Origin: Dendrolimus kikuchii
Lineage: Eukaryota > Arthropoda > Insecta > Lepidoptera > Lasiocampidae
Direction: 5' to 3'
Assembly (NCBI GenBank): GCA_019925095.2
Contig: CM034388.1
Location: 1,302,001 to 1,366,000 of the forward strand
Length of the DNA stretch: 64,000 bases
Below the pieces are notes generated by a model that was not told the origin of the DNA, searched no databases, and saw only the letters and a program-made list of their open reading frames with translations. Shown here piece by piece: positions 32,851-45,700 of this stretch. Position 1 is the first letter of the stretch, and each line of letters opens with the position of its first letter. Both the position numbers and the translations under genes were made by a program.

Positions 32851-33471
32851 AAGATGTAAATTCGAAAATGCCGTTTGAATTATCACGGAGTTTATTAGAT
32901 GTGCACATACAACATACCCAAACCATGGGGCAGTAAAATGTTATCACATAAATCGCGCAAAGTTTGCTGTTATAAGAACTCGCTCCGAAAGTGCACTAAT
33001 TAACGCTTCGTTCGCAATCAGAACACGACTAAGTCCTTTCTCGACTGCTCGACCCAATCCATTTGCAAATTAAACATGGCATGGCTCCTAGCCCACCATT
33101 CCTTTGAATTATTAACTTCTCGGCTCAATGCCTTCTAAGAATTTTCATGAAATAGTTTATAAAGGAATAAGGTTTTATGACGTCTTGCTGTGGCATAAAA
33201 GATATTAGCGCGAACAATAGATCACTCAAATACAAAGGGGTAATAAGACACCTGCAAAGGATTAGTCGCATCGGTTCGCAACAATATTACAAATATGTTG
33301 TTTTAGCATTCACGAGCTTAAAGCATGAATTAACTCGTCCAAAGTGGAAAGTTATTGTTTTGCATAATTTCCACATTCGACAAAGAGCAGAAGAAAATCA
33401 CTGATTACAAAAAAAATTACGTAGTAGTAGAGTAGCCATACTTCTATTTTTAAATTTGCCGCGCTTTTCTA
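32851..33471. other. DNA downstream of the FAR gene, nothing recognised
   Basis: AT-rich, with a 75-codon open stretch at 33177-33404 that has no recognisable domain. Confidence 0.5.
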
Positions 33472-33477
33472 TTTATT
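33472..33477 (-). terminator. Candidate polyadenylation signal of the FAR gene
   Basis: AATAAA on the minus strand, about 10 bases after the stop codon, would give a very short 3' UTR. Confidence 0.5.
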
Positions 33478-33486
33478 CTACTTTTA

Positions 33487-33775
33487 TTAGCCAGTACGTA
33501 TTCTGCTTCCATACCTGTTTAACTTAGTCCTAGCGTGAGGCAGCGATTCAGCGCTGTCTTTCAAAATAAAGCGCCTTATACCAAGCATGTATGCGCCGAT
33601 ATAACTGTCCCAGTTAAAGCTAGACGGCCAATGAGGGAAAGCGCTGGAATCGCTTGCAGCGCTCGCGTCGGCGTGAAGCGCTTTCAGCTCGGTGACTCCG
33701 AATTCCCATTCGTGGTTCGCGAAATACTCTCCGGTCGCTGCTGCCATTTTGAACCGACGGGCTAGCTTCATCATA
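33487..33775 (-). CDS. FAR: FAR coding exon 11 (FAR_C end and stop)
   Basis: The acceptor TTGTTTTACAG precedes MMKLARRFKMAAATGEY, followed by NHEWEFG, FNWDSYIGAYMLGIRRFIL and an in-frame TAA at 33489-33487. The spacer between NHEWEF and NWDSY is Ala/Ser-rich. Confidence 0.95.
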
Positions 33776-36700
33776 CTGTAAAACAATTAGGATAGGTAAA
33801 TTAGCGTCGAGACGGTTTTGCATTTGTAGTGGTGTACGGACAGCACAAAAATAAATAAACTAACGACGATGTTAAAATAATATATATTAATATTAAACAT
33901 AATTTTTAATAATAAATTGTTGGTCCCTAAATGCTTAATTTAGTAACTAATTGAGCGGGACTCATAATACTGATCGGATTGCCAATGTATACTCATTTCA
34001 AAATATTTGTACAAAATATACAAAGCTTCTTTAGTTTGGGAAGTCAAAAGCGTATCTCGACTACGTTATAACATCGAAACCAGACCGTCCTAGCCCCTTC
34101 CTCACTTCTCTATGAAATATCTTTTAGTGGGCTAAAATTTATGCGTAGATGCCTATTTATTGCTATTTTTACGTGCAAGCGGGGGTACGCACTTAGGATT
34201 GGGAGGTAACACCAGTTTTTAACTAATCGCTTTTAATAACTACGCAGCCGTACGTGATTCCCTCCGCAGGATTGCCGCTATACAGACGACTAACGACGCA
34301 CTGTCCCGACGATAAGATGTCTCACTCACAATACCCTCGCCGATGTTGCGTAGACCACCCCCTGCTACTGTAGTGTTCATATCCGAATTTAACGCGTATA
34401 GCTTGCTTCTGGACCTCCTTTCAAACTACGCTAAACTCCTTCTTCACTGAATTGCCCACTAAACCTTTCACTAAATTCACCACTAAACTCGTCACTGTCT
34501 TCTATTAAACATCTCTTCAAACTCTTTCGTATCGCACTTGTCGCTCAACTCTAAACTGCTCGGTAGGCGCGCCTTACGCCGCTTATATACCGGAAGAATC
34601 TTCTGAAACCCATAATTTCGATCTTCTTTTCGTTATTCTTTTATTTACTATCTTTCCCTTTCTAAACATCTATCTATCTCTGTCTTTTCCTTCCCGAACT
34701 TTCTATTCTAGAACTTTCGTTCATCGTCTATCCCTTTCTAAAATATATCCATCCTTGTCTTTCCCTTCCAGAATCTTCTACCTTTTTCTAAAAGTCTTGA
34801 GACCGGCTTACACTGCCAAAAAGTTCCACCCTCGGTCGCCACACTATTTTAAGATAACTTATATACCTGAGTTACCTACGGCCTTTCTACCTGCTATTTC
34901 TTTGCATTTTCTGAGAGCATTTACCATAGTAATATGTTTTTGATATGCTGTTTACCTGACCTCGTTTTGACACTTCTGTCATGTGATCATGATGTGTACG
35001 TAGTGGTCTACCGGTACCAACTCTACCATTCACAATGCTGTCACACATTCAGGGCCAGATTTACTTTAAGCGCCGCCCTGGGGCACCGTGAAAAATACCG
35101 CCGCTATTATCTATGTTTTGTAACAAGACTTCAAAACTTAAATATCCAATGAGAACTCGATTTTTAAGATTTGGCATGAAACCAATAACTTCCCAATTTT
35201 TGAAGATCATTAAATTTTACAGCAAGAAGTTGATAATTTTTTTGCTGACGCTCCAAATTTTGCCGCCCTCGAATATTTCGCCGCCCTGAGCACTAGCCCC
35301 TAGTGCTCTAGAATAAAACCATCACTACAGCAGTAGTGGATTTATCAATAGGCTGAGTAGGCTGAAGTGTAGGGCCGCAGATTTTGGAGCGGCGGCAAAT
35401 TTTGCGCTAATTTTTTTATATATTATGTCTTATACAATCTTCAAACTACGGTAAAAAGGAGGTCTAATTCAAGACTATACACGTCTCACGATATGTATAG
35501 AAATCATAAAGTTACAATTTCATTGACAAAAAAATTATCTAATTAATATGATTGTGAATTAGGGTATTGATTTATCGGTAGGGACGGTAAAATTTGAATA
35601 GCCTACAGGCGTCATATTTCTGAATCCGCCGCTGCACTACAGACACTTGTTTTGTTGTTCATCGATCCTCTCTATATGCCTAAACCACCTTAACATTCCT
35701 TTTTCAACTCTTGTTATTACATCTTCTTTGAATCCACAACGTTACCTTATTTATTGAACTATCTAAACGGGTATATCTCGAGATTTGACCCACTTTTTTT
35801 GCTGATGTGAAAGCCTAACTGTTATAGTAAAATATTTAGGTAGTATTTTTTTTATGTTTATGGCTTGGCAACTAGGCCTTTAAGCCAGGCGCAATTGTAT
35901 TGTAGGCTACAATCGACGCCGTAGAACGGAGTTCTTGTGAAAACTCAAAAGGCCACATTTGACTTTACAATTCACATTTCTCACAAAACACATAATTACT
36001 ACTCAAAAACTATCAATATCCTACAACTATTGTTCATTTTAGAGTAATTTTACACATTTTTAGAAAATAAAACTGCACAGCACAACATCTCCTTTCAGTT
36101 CCCGCCGAAACTCCCATTCATTCATTCATTTATTTTATGTTTAAGGCTTGGCAACTAGGCCTTTAAGCCAGGCGCAATTGTATTGTAGGCTACAATCGAC
36201 GCCGTAGAACGGAGTTCTTGTGAAAACTCGAAAGGCCACATTTGACTATACAGTTCACATTTCTCACAAAACACATAATTACTACTCAAAAACTATCAAT
36301 ATCCTACAACTATTGTTCATTTTAGAGTAATTTTACACATTTTTAGAAAATAAAACTGCACAGCACAACATCTCCTTTCAGTTCCCGCCGAAACTCCCAT
36401 TCATTCATTCATTTATTTTATGTTTAAGGCTTGGCAACTAGGCCTTTAAGCCAGGCGCAATTGTATTGTAGGCTACAATCCACACCATTCAACGGAGTTC
36501 TTGTGAAAACTCGAAAGGCCACATTCGTCTATACAGTTCACATTTCTCACAAAAACACATAAGTACTACTCAAAAACTATCAATATCCTACAACTATTGT
36601 TCATTTTAGAGTAATGTTGCACATTTTTAGAAAATAAAACTGCACAGCACATCTCCTTTCAGTTCCCGCCAAGAACTCAGTATATTCTAAAATGACCCTA

Positions 36701-39700
36701 TTCCGGAGATTATAACTTTGATACTTAAATTTTTCAAGATTATGACGACGTTCATTATTTTAAAAATTAAAGTATTCAGGACTGGTAGCTATAGCATCAC
36801 TATTAGGCGTGTGTAACTCTTTACTGAACCGACTCACTGATCCGAAACATTTAGGTGTTCCAAAAGATTGGAACATCAATAATGTTTCAAATGCATCATT
36901 TGGATTTGGAACTTCGCGATCTTTCCGACTCTCTGTTCAGCGCGATCATGTCGCTTACGTGTGAGAGAGACCGACCAGAGCATAATGAACCACAGAGCAA
37001 CAAGCGTAGCGAGAGAGCAGGAAAACAATAAAATATAAGCAAATTATAATTTATTTATGATCTCAAAAATTGAAATTTTTTCAAATATTACTATGAATAT
37101 TCATCATTGTTTCAACCTTAACGCCGTCTGCCTCAATATGCCTGCGACACGACATGTATATATCTGTATTTTTATCTTTGACAAATTTGACACGATGTAT
37201 CAAATAAAACCGCAGCCCGTTTCTCAGCCTCAGTCCGCGACGTACCTAACAAGACACCATGATTTTATATCTTTGACTCAATGTTTCAAATGTTCCAAAT
37301 GAAACATATCAGTGATCCGGAACATTTTACTGTTCCAGATACAAATGTTCCAATCGCAAAAATGTGACATTTCTCCCACGCCTACTGTGTATGTATGTAC
37401 CTATATATAGACAATAATTAATTAAGAAGTAGAACAACTTACATTGGTTTCCTTCCTTGCGCTCGTAGTAACAGGTCATATAGAAAAGCAGGTAGAAAAT
37501 GGCAGGTCACTTCCCAAAACGTATTTATGAACCTCGACTCCGTGAACGCGAAATTTGGGTACCACATTACGTATCTGAGAACATAACAAACGTATACGTT
37601 ACCCTTCGTTTACGTTGCGCCCACTTTCATGGCAGGGTGCAGGAAAGTGACGAGAGAAATGGGCAGCGCGAGTATGTAAACACGATATGTTGAGCATACT
37701 CGCGTTGCTTACTTACCTCGTCACTTTCTTGTTTACTGCCGTGGAAATGATAAAGTACATACATACATAACTTCACGCCAGTTCCCTTGCGGGGTAGGCA
37801 CGAACAACAGAGCGCCATTCAGGCTTATTCTTACACACCTCACTTGTTTCTTTAACATTCATAACTCTTATCATGCACGCACGTCTGTTCTTAAGGCTCC
37901 TGACATCACCTTCTGCTAGTACACGATCAATTTGATCATGGAAGGCGTGTCGTGGCCTTCCACGACTTCTGCATCCATCCACTTTTGCATTGTATGTCTG
38001 TTTAGTCATTCTTTCATCATGCATTCTTTCCACATGCCCGAACCACCGGAGCATTCCTTTCCTTACCTTCACCCCGACATGATGAAGTAAATGGGGTATT
38101 AAGGCTATGAAAGAAGAATATTAAGAATTCAGATGACAGTAAAGAGGGCGGTTTCAACATTTAAAATAATGACGCCCTCAAAAGGCGTTAAATTGGTGAT
38201 GTTACTGCTAGAAGGGAAGTTTTAAAGCGTTTAAAGTTTTATGACAGTCAACAATATAAAATATGTTTAAAAAATATCCTCGATAATTTGAAACGAGCTG
38301 TGTCTGTCGGTTTGTTTACGTGGTGCGTTGACTTTTATACTGATATCTTTCGAACCCAACAAAATATGGTGGAAAAAAACAAATATTGAAATGTTACTTC
38401 TATTAAATGCGCCATCTAGTATCGAATAGCATGTTATATGTCGTTTGTATAATTTACCAAGTGCTATGATTTAATTTTATCCGAAGGTTCTTTACGAAAT
38501 AATATAACGAATTTAATACGGGAACTTAAAAGATAATGTTGTGCAATTATATTTACAAAAAAAAAAATATAGTTGATATATCTCCTGAGCCTAGCAAAAT
38601 GTTGTAATGAAACATACTAACAGTTAATACGCTACTATTATTTTCTTAGCCATCTAGTATCGGATAGCATATAATATATCATTTACATAATTCACTAAGT
38701 GTTACAACTAGTTGTCACTAGATGGCGTTTCTACAGATAATATAAATTTTGATTAGAAATTGAAGGAAGATGATATTATTATCCATTTTTACGATATATT
38801 TTTCTTGACGATTAGTTTTATAATTGAATATTCATGGTCCCGGACTGAAAAGAAGCTGGTTTGAATCCTAGTGGAAAGCGCTATACTACTTAGGCAGCTT
38901 ACTGACCTAATGTTCATATTGTTACAATTACCACGTGCTAACCAATGTGTGAAACCCACCAGTCCGCCTTAGTAAAGCGCATACTATGCAAGAGCCTGGG
39001 AGGCCTGAGCCCAGTAGTGGGACATTTATGGGTTTATTATTAATTTAAAAAAAAAAACATTACTTTGTAGGATTTTCTCTTGCCCACTTTACGCAGAGTT
39101 TTGTTAAATTTCCCCACTGTAGGGGGTTGATGGAACCTGAAGTCACATTGTAAACAGGGCAGCGTCCAGGTCTGAAAAAAATATATAAGTAATGAAGTTG
39201 GCAATAGTCAATCACATTTGCGCATTTTTATATAAAAAAAAAACTTTGTTATTTTTTTATGGTTTGGGTTCAGCAGACAGGCAGACGTCAAGGCAGAAGT
39301 CAAGCGTGGACGAAGTCGCGGGCATATCACATATATATATATATATATTACAAGTATATGCGATGGGAATGGCCTTTTATTTAAATATTTATTAATAAGT
39401 TATTATGGACAGTAAACTTTATTATTTTAATTTTTATTGCATGTGTTCAGCAGACAGGCAGACGGTCTATCTGATGGAAAGCGGTTACCATCGCCTATGG
39501 ACACTTGCAACACCAAAGATGCTACAAATGCGCTGCTGCTTTCTTAAGGGAGACTGGAACCTGGCCAGTAATGCCTGAACACAACTCAAGGTTGTTATGG
39601 TGGCATTTCAAGTTTATATGGATATGATATGAATATACATACATACATACATAACTTCACGCTAGTTCCCTTGCGGGGTAGGCACGAACAACAGAGTGCC

Positions 39701-42700
39701 ATTTAGGCTTATTCTTACACACCTCACTTGCCTCTTTGACATTCATGACATTCATGATATGAATATACTCATATGAATATGAGTGAAACGTTCAAGTGAT
39801 GTATTATAGGACTGAACTAACATCTATATTACAGGCTTTGCCTAGTTTAGGTGTTATTCACTAATTTTATTAATTACTAGCTGTGCCCGCGAGGTCGTCC
39901 GCGTGGAATTTGCTTTCAAAACCCTCCGATTTTTGAAACATTCTTCATTGGTGCTCCGCTCCTATTGGTCTTAGCGTGATGATATATAGCCTATAGCCTT
40001 CCTCGATAAATGGGCTATTCAACACTGAAAGAATTTTTCAAATCAGACCAGTAGTTCCTGAGATTAGCGCGTTCAATCAAACAATATTAGTATATTTGGC
40101 TACAACACTAATACTTACATTTTAAATGTCGCGATATCTTTTGAATGAAACGTCCGAATTGAATAATTCAAAAAGTTCTAGAAAGGTATTGAATTCGTCT
40201 TGAATATGGAGTAATTTATTTTGATAAGGATTAATACCGAGGTAAAAAATAAAGAGTTTTAGAAGCGACGGCACTTTAATTATTTATAATAAATAAAAGA
40301 AAACACTTATTGTGAGATAACTACAATAGTTAGACATATGGTTATGCGATATTTTTTGTAGACAATTATATGTTCCGCAAAGTGGTAGTACATTGTTTTG
40401 TTCTATAATCAATAGTTTTCGCAGCGCACGCCGTGTAAGGATTTTTTCGGGTCATTTTTTTACACCTTGGGATACATTATAGGACTTTTAGTAAAGATCC
40501 CTAATTTTTTTGAAAATATAATATAGCCTATAGCCTTCCTCGATAAATGTACTATTCAACACTGAAAGAATTTTTCAAATCGGACCAGCGGTTCCTGAGA
40601 TTAACGCGTTTAAACAAACAAACTCTTCAGCTTTATTATTTCCACTCAACCAAATTTCATTACTGTAAAGCTGTGCAAAAGACCAAAAATACTTACAATT
40701 TAACACCTTGTCTCCATGCCGCTAGGATGCAATTATTCACAACCATGTCAACTGGTACCAGGTCTACTATATACCGCTCCTTACAATAGCCTGACCTGTA
40801 TGTCCCTCTCGATATCTCCATTATGATTCCTAAGGAATACATATCCAATTAAAAGTTATTGTCCAATTACCCTCAAATATAATAATTATGTGATTTAATC
40901 ATACTAGGCGCTATGTTGGAACTTTTTAGAATGTATTATTTTTTATAATTTAAATTTATATGTAATATCATTTCTTTGTTTTTTGTTATGTCACTTGTAA
41001 GAATATTTCCTAAGAGCAAGTCAATATAATATATGAAGAAGCGAATTATTATTTTATTATTAACGTTTTCGCTAACAGTATATAAATATATATAATATAA
41101 AACAATCCGTAACATCTGGCGACTGTGACAAGTATGGAATCATTGCACACTACATAAATTATCGACCACTGATGGATCTCAGGACTTGTGTGATGTGAAC
41201 GGGACCATCTTTTCGATGTATCTCTACATATCTAGTGGCCGCCGTTTGCTACACAATTAAGAGTTTTCTGAAAGATCGAAAAGATAAGAACACAACAATT
41301 ATATTTAACCAGATGTTGAGGTCAGAAGATTTCGATCAAATTGAGAAGGTAGGAAGGCTTTATAGAGAACCATGCAGTGAGGTGACAAAAAAAATATTTC
41401 TGAAATGAAAACAAAACCTATATAGGTATAGTTGAATTTTTGCAATTTTTCCTTGGTGGGGAGGATTTTGGAGAACAACTCGCACAAAGTTATACCCATT
41501 GAGATATATATGATCCAAGGTTATACTATTTTATATGTGAAATTTTACGGATTCTTTGCTCATTTTAAGAAAATGAAACAGGGACACATGGCTTGCACTG
41601 AGTTGCATATGAACGAGTAGAATGATGAACACGTTAGAACAATCCAAAGCCTGGAGTTCGAGAGGATCCATATGAATGATGCTCCAAAGTCAGTGGATGC
41701 GCTCGGGTTGCACAGTGCAAATGATGCAGCGCATACGCATCGCCGGGCCCGGAGTGTGTTGGAACTTTTTAGAATGTATTATTTTTTATAATTTAAATTT
41801 ATATGTAATATCATTTCTTTGTTTTTTGTTTATGTCACTTGTAAGAATATTTCCTAAGAGCAAGTCAATATAATATATGAAGAAGCGAATTATTATTTTA
41901 TTATTAACGTTTTCGCTAACAGTATATAAATATATATAATATAAAACAATCCGTAACACGCTAAGAACCTCAGCCAGAAGGCCCAGCTCGCCCAGGACGA
42001 AGTCGCGGGCATATCCTAGTAGTAAGATTACATACATATACATACATACATAACTTCACGCCAGTTCCCTTGCGAGGTAGGCACGAACAACAGAGCGCCA
42101 TTCAGGCTTATTCTAACACACCTCACATGCTTCTTTGACATTCATAACTCTTGTCATGCACGCTCGTCTGTTCTTAACGCTCCTGACATCACCTTCTGCT
42201 AGTACACGATCAATTTGATCATGGAAGGCGTGTCGTGGCCTTCCACGACTTCTGCATCCAGCCACTTTTGCATTGTATATCTGTTTAGTCATTCTTTCAT
42301 CATGCATTCTTTCCACATGCCCGAACCACCGGAGCATTCCTTTCCTTAGCTTCACCCCGACACTCTCTTTCAGACCAACTCTCTTTCTTACTTCGGTATT
42401 ACGAACGCGGTCCGCGAGCGTCACTCCGCAGATTTTGCGCAGTGCTCGCATCTCGACCGCATTAACTCTACTTTCATGCTCTCTCTTCCATACCCAACTC
42501 TCGCTTCCATACGTGAGCGTAGGTACCAGCACCGCGTTGTGTATGGCGAGCTGGGCCTTCTGGCTAATTTTATAATATTAAGGATTTTATATTTGTTCAC
42601 GGGCTATAAAACGCCTAAATCAGGTATACACAGCTTAATACGCCGCGACAGCCGTATGAGAAAACACTATAATACATTTTCATAATAAACATTCCTCGGT

Positions 42701-45700
42701 CGCGTACAGCGTCGGACGCCGGACGCAGCCTACGACGTATAAGTTTACATACACATATACAAGTTTAATTTCATAAGACTTAATTATTATTCAATCAAAT
42801 TCTGTATTTTATCATTCTGTAGAGGACGGACGACTTCTATGGTTGAGAAGGCTAAACCTTTGCCAGGTTCCATTCCTGGCATGGTAAACATAAACACACT
42901 TTCCTTCATTTGCTATGGTCTGGGTGTCAGATCGGCCACAGATCCGCTGTATATTACCTATAACACAAGCGTAACTTGCTTAGCTTAAGAATATACAATA
43001 TGTGGCCTGCCGATTTGCCGTCACGTGTTTGTAAATATGGGAGCTGCATACGTCCAGTCATCGCAGCGGACAACGAACTACTGGGACGCGCAACGAAGGC
43101 GCGGGAGCGCGCATATTAATAGTTGCTCTATCTCGCTCGCACATCATCCGTCCCGCTCACACACTGTGCTATACATTGTACTAGCAGTACGACGAGTTGT
43201 TAATATTTGTACTTAAGGTTACCCGTTTCTAAAATAAATCAGTTCACATCAGCACTCGACAGTGAATACTACTCCCTGCCATCTGAAGTATCATTTAACC
43301 TCTACCTTTCGCTGCTACATAATATTATATTCAACTCGTCTCACCAGTAACTCCGTACACGTTGTCTATCCATCCCGGAAAAGGCTCTTGTAAGGCTGCT
43401 GTAACTGCAATAATATATTTATTTCTATTATTATCCGTGCAGGAACGGAGAAAGAATGCAATTTCCTGCGGCCGGGCGGCCTGTCGTAAGAGGCGACTTA
43501 ACAACCCACAGCCAGGTGGTAGGGCATTTGCCCGACTGGATGGCTACCTCCCCTGGTCTAGAGTATGTCGCCATAACAACCTTGGGTTGTGTTCCGGCAT
43601 TAGTGACCAGGTTCCAGTCTCCTTTAAGAGAGCAGCAGCGCATTTAGCAACTTTGGTGTTGCAAATGTCCATAGGCGATGGTAACCGCTTTCCATCAAGT
43701 GGGCCGTCTGCCTGTCTGCTGATCTCCTGCAATAAAATACATATATATATATATTTGTTGATTGTAGTTTCACTCTTACTGCATAGATTAAAGTTATAAA
43801 TGGTTATTACAATACGCTGATTTTGGGGCCCGTTCTCGTAATGATAATAATAATAATATCAGCCCATAAATGCCCCACTGCTGGGCTCGGGCCTCCCGTT
43901 ATAGAGGGAACAGACAGTAAACCCGTCACGCTTGTCCAAGGCGGCTTGGCAGGTTTGAACACATCGGTTACCTCGATGCAGGTTGCATCACGATGTTTTC
44001 CTTCACCGTTGTTAGCACGTGGTAATTGTAACAATATGCACATTAGGTCAGAAAAGTGGCTAAGTAGTGCATGCGTTCCGGCCAGGATCGAACCCGCGCC
44101 CTTTTGATTCTGGGACGCGTGCGCTAGCCATTTCGCTACCACGACTCTTGTAATCAGATTCTGTGAAATAATAAGGAATAGAGAGTTGTGATCTTTAGCT
44201 AGGCCACGCACTGTACCGGGCCCCTAAAAAAATGTAGTGTAACATACATACATATTATCACGCCTGTTTCCCATGGGGGTAGGCAGAGACTATAGATCTG
44301 CCTTGCGACGATCCTGACAAACAACTTTCACTTGGACTACTTTAATTAACCTCTTCATACGCATGATATGCTTTTTATCTGACCTCGTTTTAACACTTCT
44401 GTTATTTGATCATGATGTGGATGTCGTGGTCTAACGGTACCAACACTGCCATTCACAATACTGTCATACACTTGTTTTGTGATTCTATTTTCATCCATCC
44501 TCTATATTTTTTTGGACGTTATGGCTTGGCAGCTAGGCCTTTAAGCCAGATCTTAGATTCAATATAGTTTCTTCATTTTCTTAAACCTATGTGTAGCATA
44601 GCTGATCTGTAGGTTATCAGCTACTGCCATTCAACGGAGTTCTTGTGACAACTCAAAAGGCCATATATAACTTTACAGTTCACGTTTCTGTCAAAATACA
44701 TAATTACTACTCAAAAACTATCAATATCCTACAACTATTGTTTATTTTAGAGTAATTTTACACATTTTTAGAAAATAAAACTGCACAGCACAACATCTCC
44801 TTTCAGTTCCCGCGAAAAACTCCTCCATCCTCTATACATGCCCAAACCACCTTAACATTCTTCTACTCTTGTTATTACATCTTCTTTCAATCCACAACGT
44901 TCCCTTATTACACTATTCCGTATCATATCATTCATGCTTACCTCACATATACTTCTCAAAGCTCTCATTTCAACTGCATTTATTCTACTTTCATGCTTCT
45001 TCTGCCACACCCAACTTTTGCTGCCGTACATTAGTGTTGGCACCAACACCCCTTGTTGGACAGCCAAGCGTGCCTTTACTTCAGACATCTCATTACCTGC
45101 AATTACTTGTCTTTTGATTCTGACGATTACATCGAGGACTCTTCGATTTCTTAGTGTAACAAGAGTATTGCAAACTAGACTAGCACGACATTCATAAAAT
45201 AATCATGTACCCATGTCATCATATCGATTTTAACAAATGTCTCAGCTGTTTACTTTCACATAGGAATATACTTGGCCACGTTTATTGATAGCAATTAAAT
45301 CGATTTGACCTACCTTTATAGTAAATACTAATAGTAGTTTTAACCCGTGGAGGAACGGAGAAAGAATACAATTTCCTGCGGCCGGGTGCCTGTCGTAAGA
45401 GACGACAAAACAACCCGCATCCAGGTGGTGGGGTATTTGCTTGTCCCACTTGATGGAAAGCTGTTACCATCGCCTATGGACATTTGCAACACCAAAGGTG
45501 CTACAAATGCGCTGCAGCTCTCTTAAGGGAGACTAGAATCTAGTCACTATTTTTTTTTTTAGCCACGGGAAATCCGCTTGAGGACCATCACGACCCGTGT
45601 GTAGGATTCGCCAGATCGAGGGTGGCACCAGCATGCCCAGTCAGAACTGGTGCCATGCTGTTGCCACCCCCGGTTAGGGATACCGACTAAAACCCCTGGG

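Larger units (their letters stand above)
34925..35765 (-). mobile_element. Second RTE-like LINE family, copy 2 (split)
   Basis: 34925-35050 and 35643-35765 match the 44.3-44.9 kb copy on either side of inserted hAT-like DNA. Examples are TGACCTCGTTTTGACACTTC and ACACTTGTTTTG followed by AACCACCTTAACATTC. Confidence 0.75.
40914..41958 (+). mobile_element. Non-autonomous LTR retrotransposon, 1045 bp, 5-bp TSD
   Basis: Near-identical LTRs (40914-41114, 201 bp; 41757-41958, 202 bp, one extra T seen) begin TGTTGGAAC and end CCGTAACA. They enclose 642 bp without a gag or pol frame. A primer-binding-site-like TCTGGCGACTGTGACAAG follows the 5' LTR, and GGGCCCGGAG precedes the 3' LTR. TSD CGCTA at 40909-40913 and 41959-41963. 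The LTR match implies recent insertion. Lies in a FAR intron on the opposite strand. Confidence 0.92.
40896..41992 (+). mobile_element. RTE-like LINE scrap split by an LTR element
   Basis: CTAGGCGCTA on the left and CGCTAAGAACCTCAGCCAG on the right of the LTR element rejoin into the RTE-like sequence encoding LGAKNLSQ. The LTR element therefore landed inside this LINE scrap. Confidence 0.65.

Noticed and set aside
35862..36690. CRISPR-like array
   Set aside because: Units are contiguous 283-bp copies of a SINE-like element without unique spacers, in a eukaryotic genome.
36800..37385. Confident TIR transposon with TAGGCGTG ends
   Set aside because: Only eight terminal bases match and no target duplication was found, so it is listed at low confidence only.
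37499..37693. Plus-strand ORF of 64 codons
   Set aside because: It is antisense to FAR exon 10 and the adjacent hairpin.
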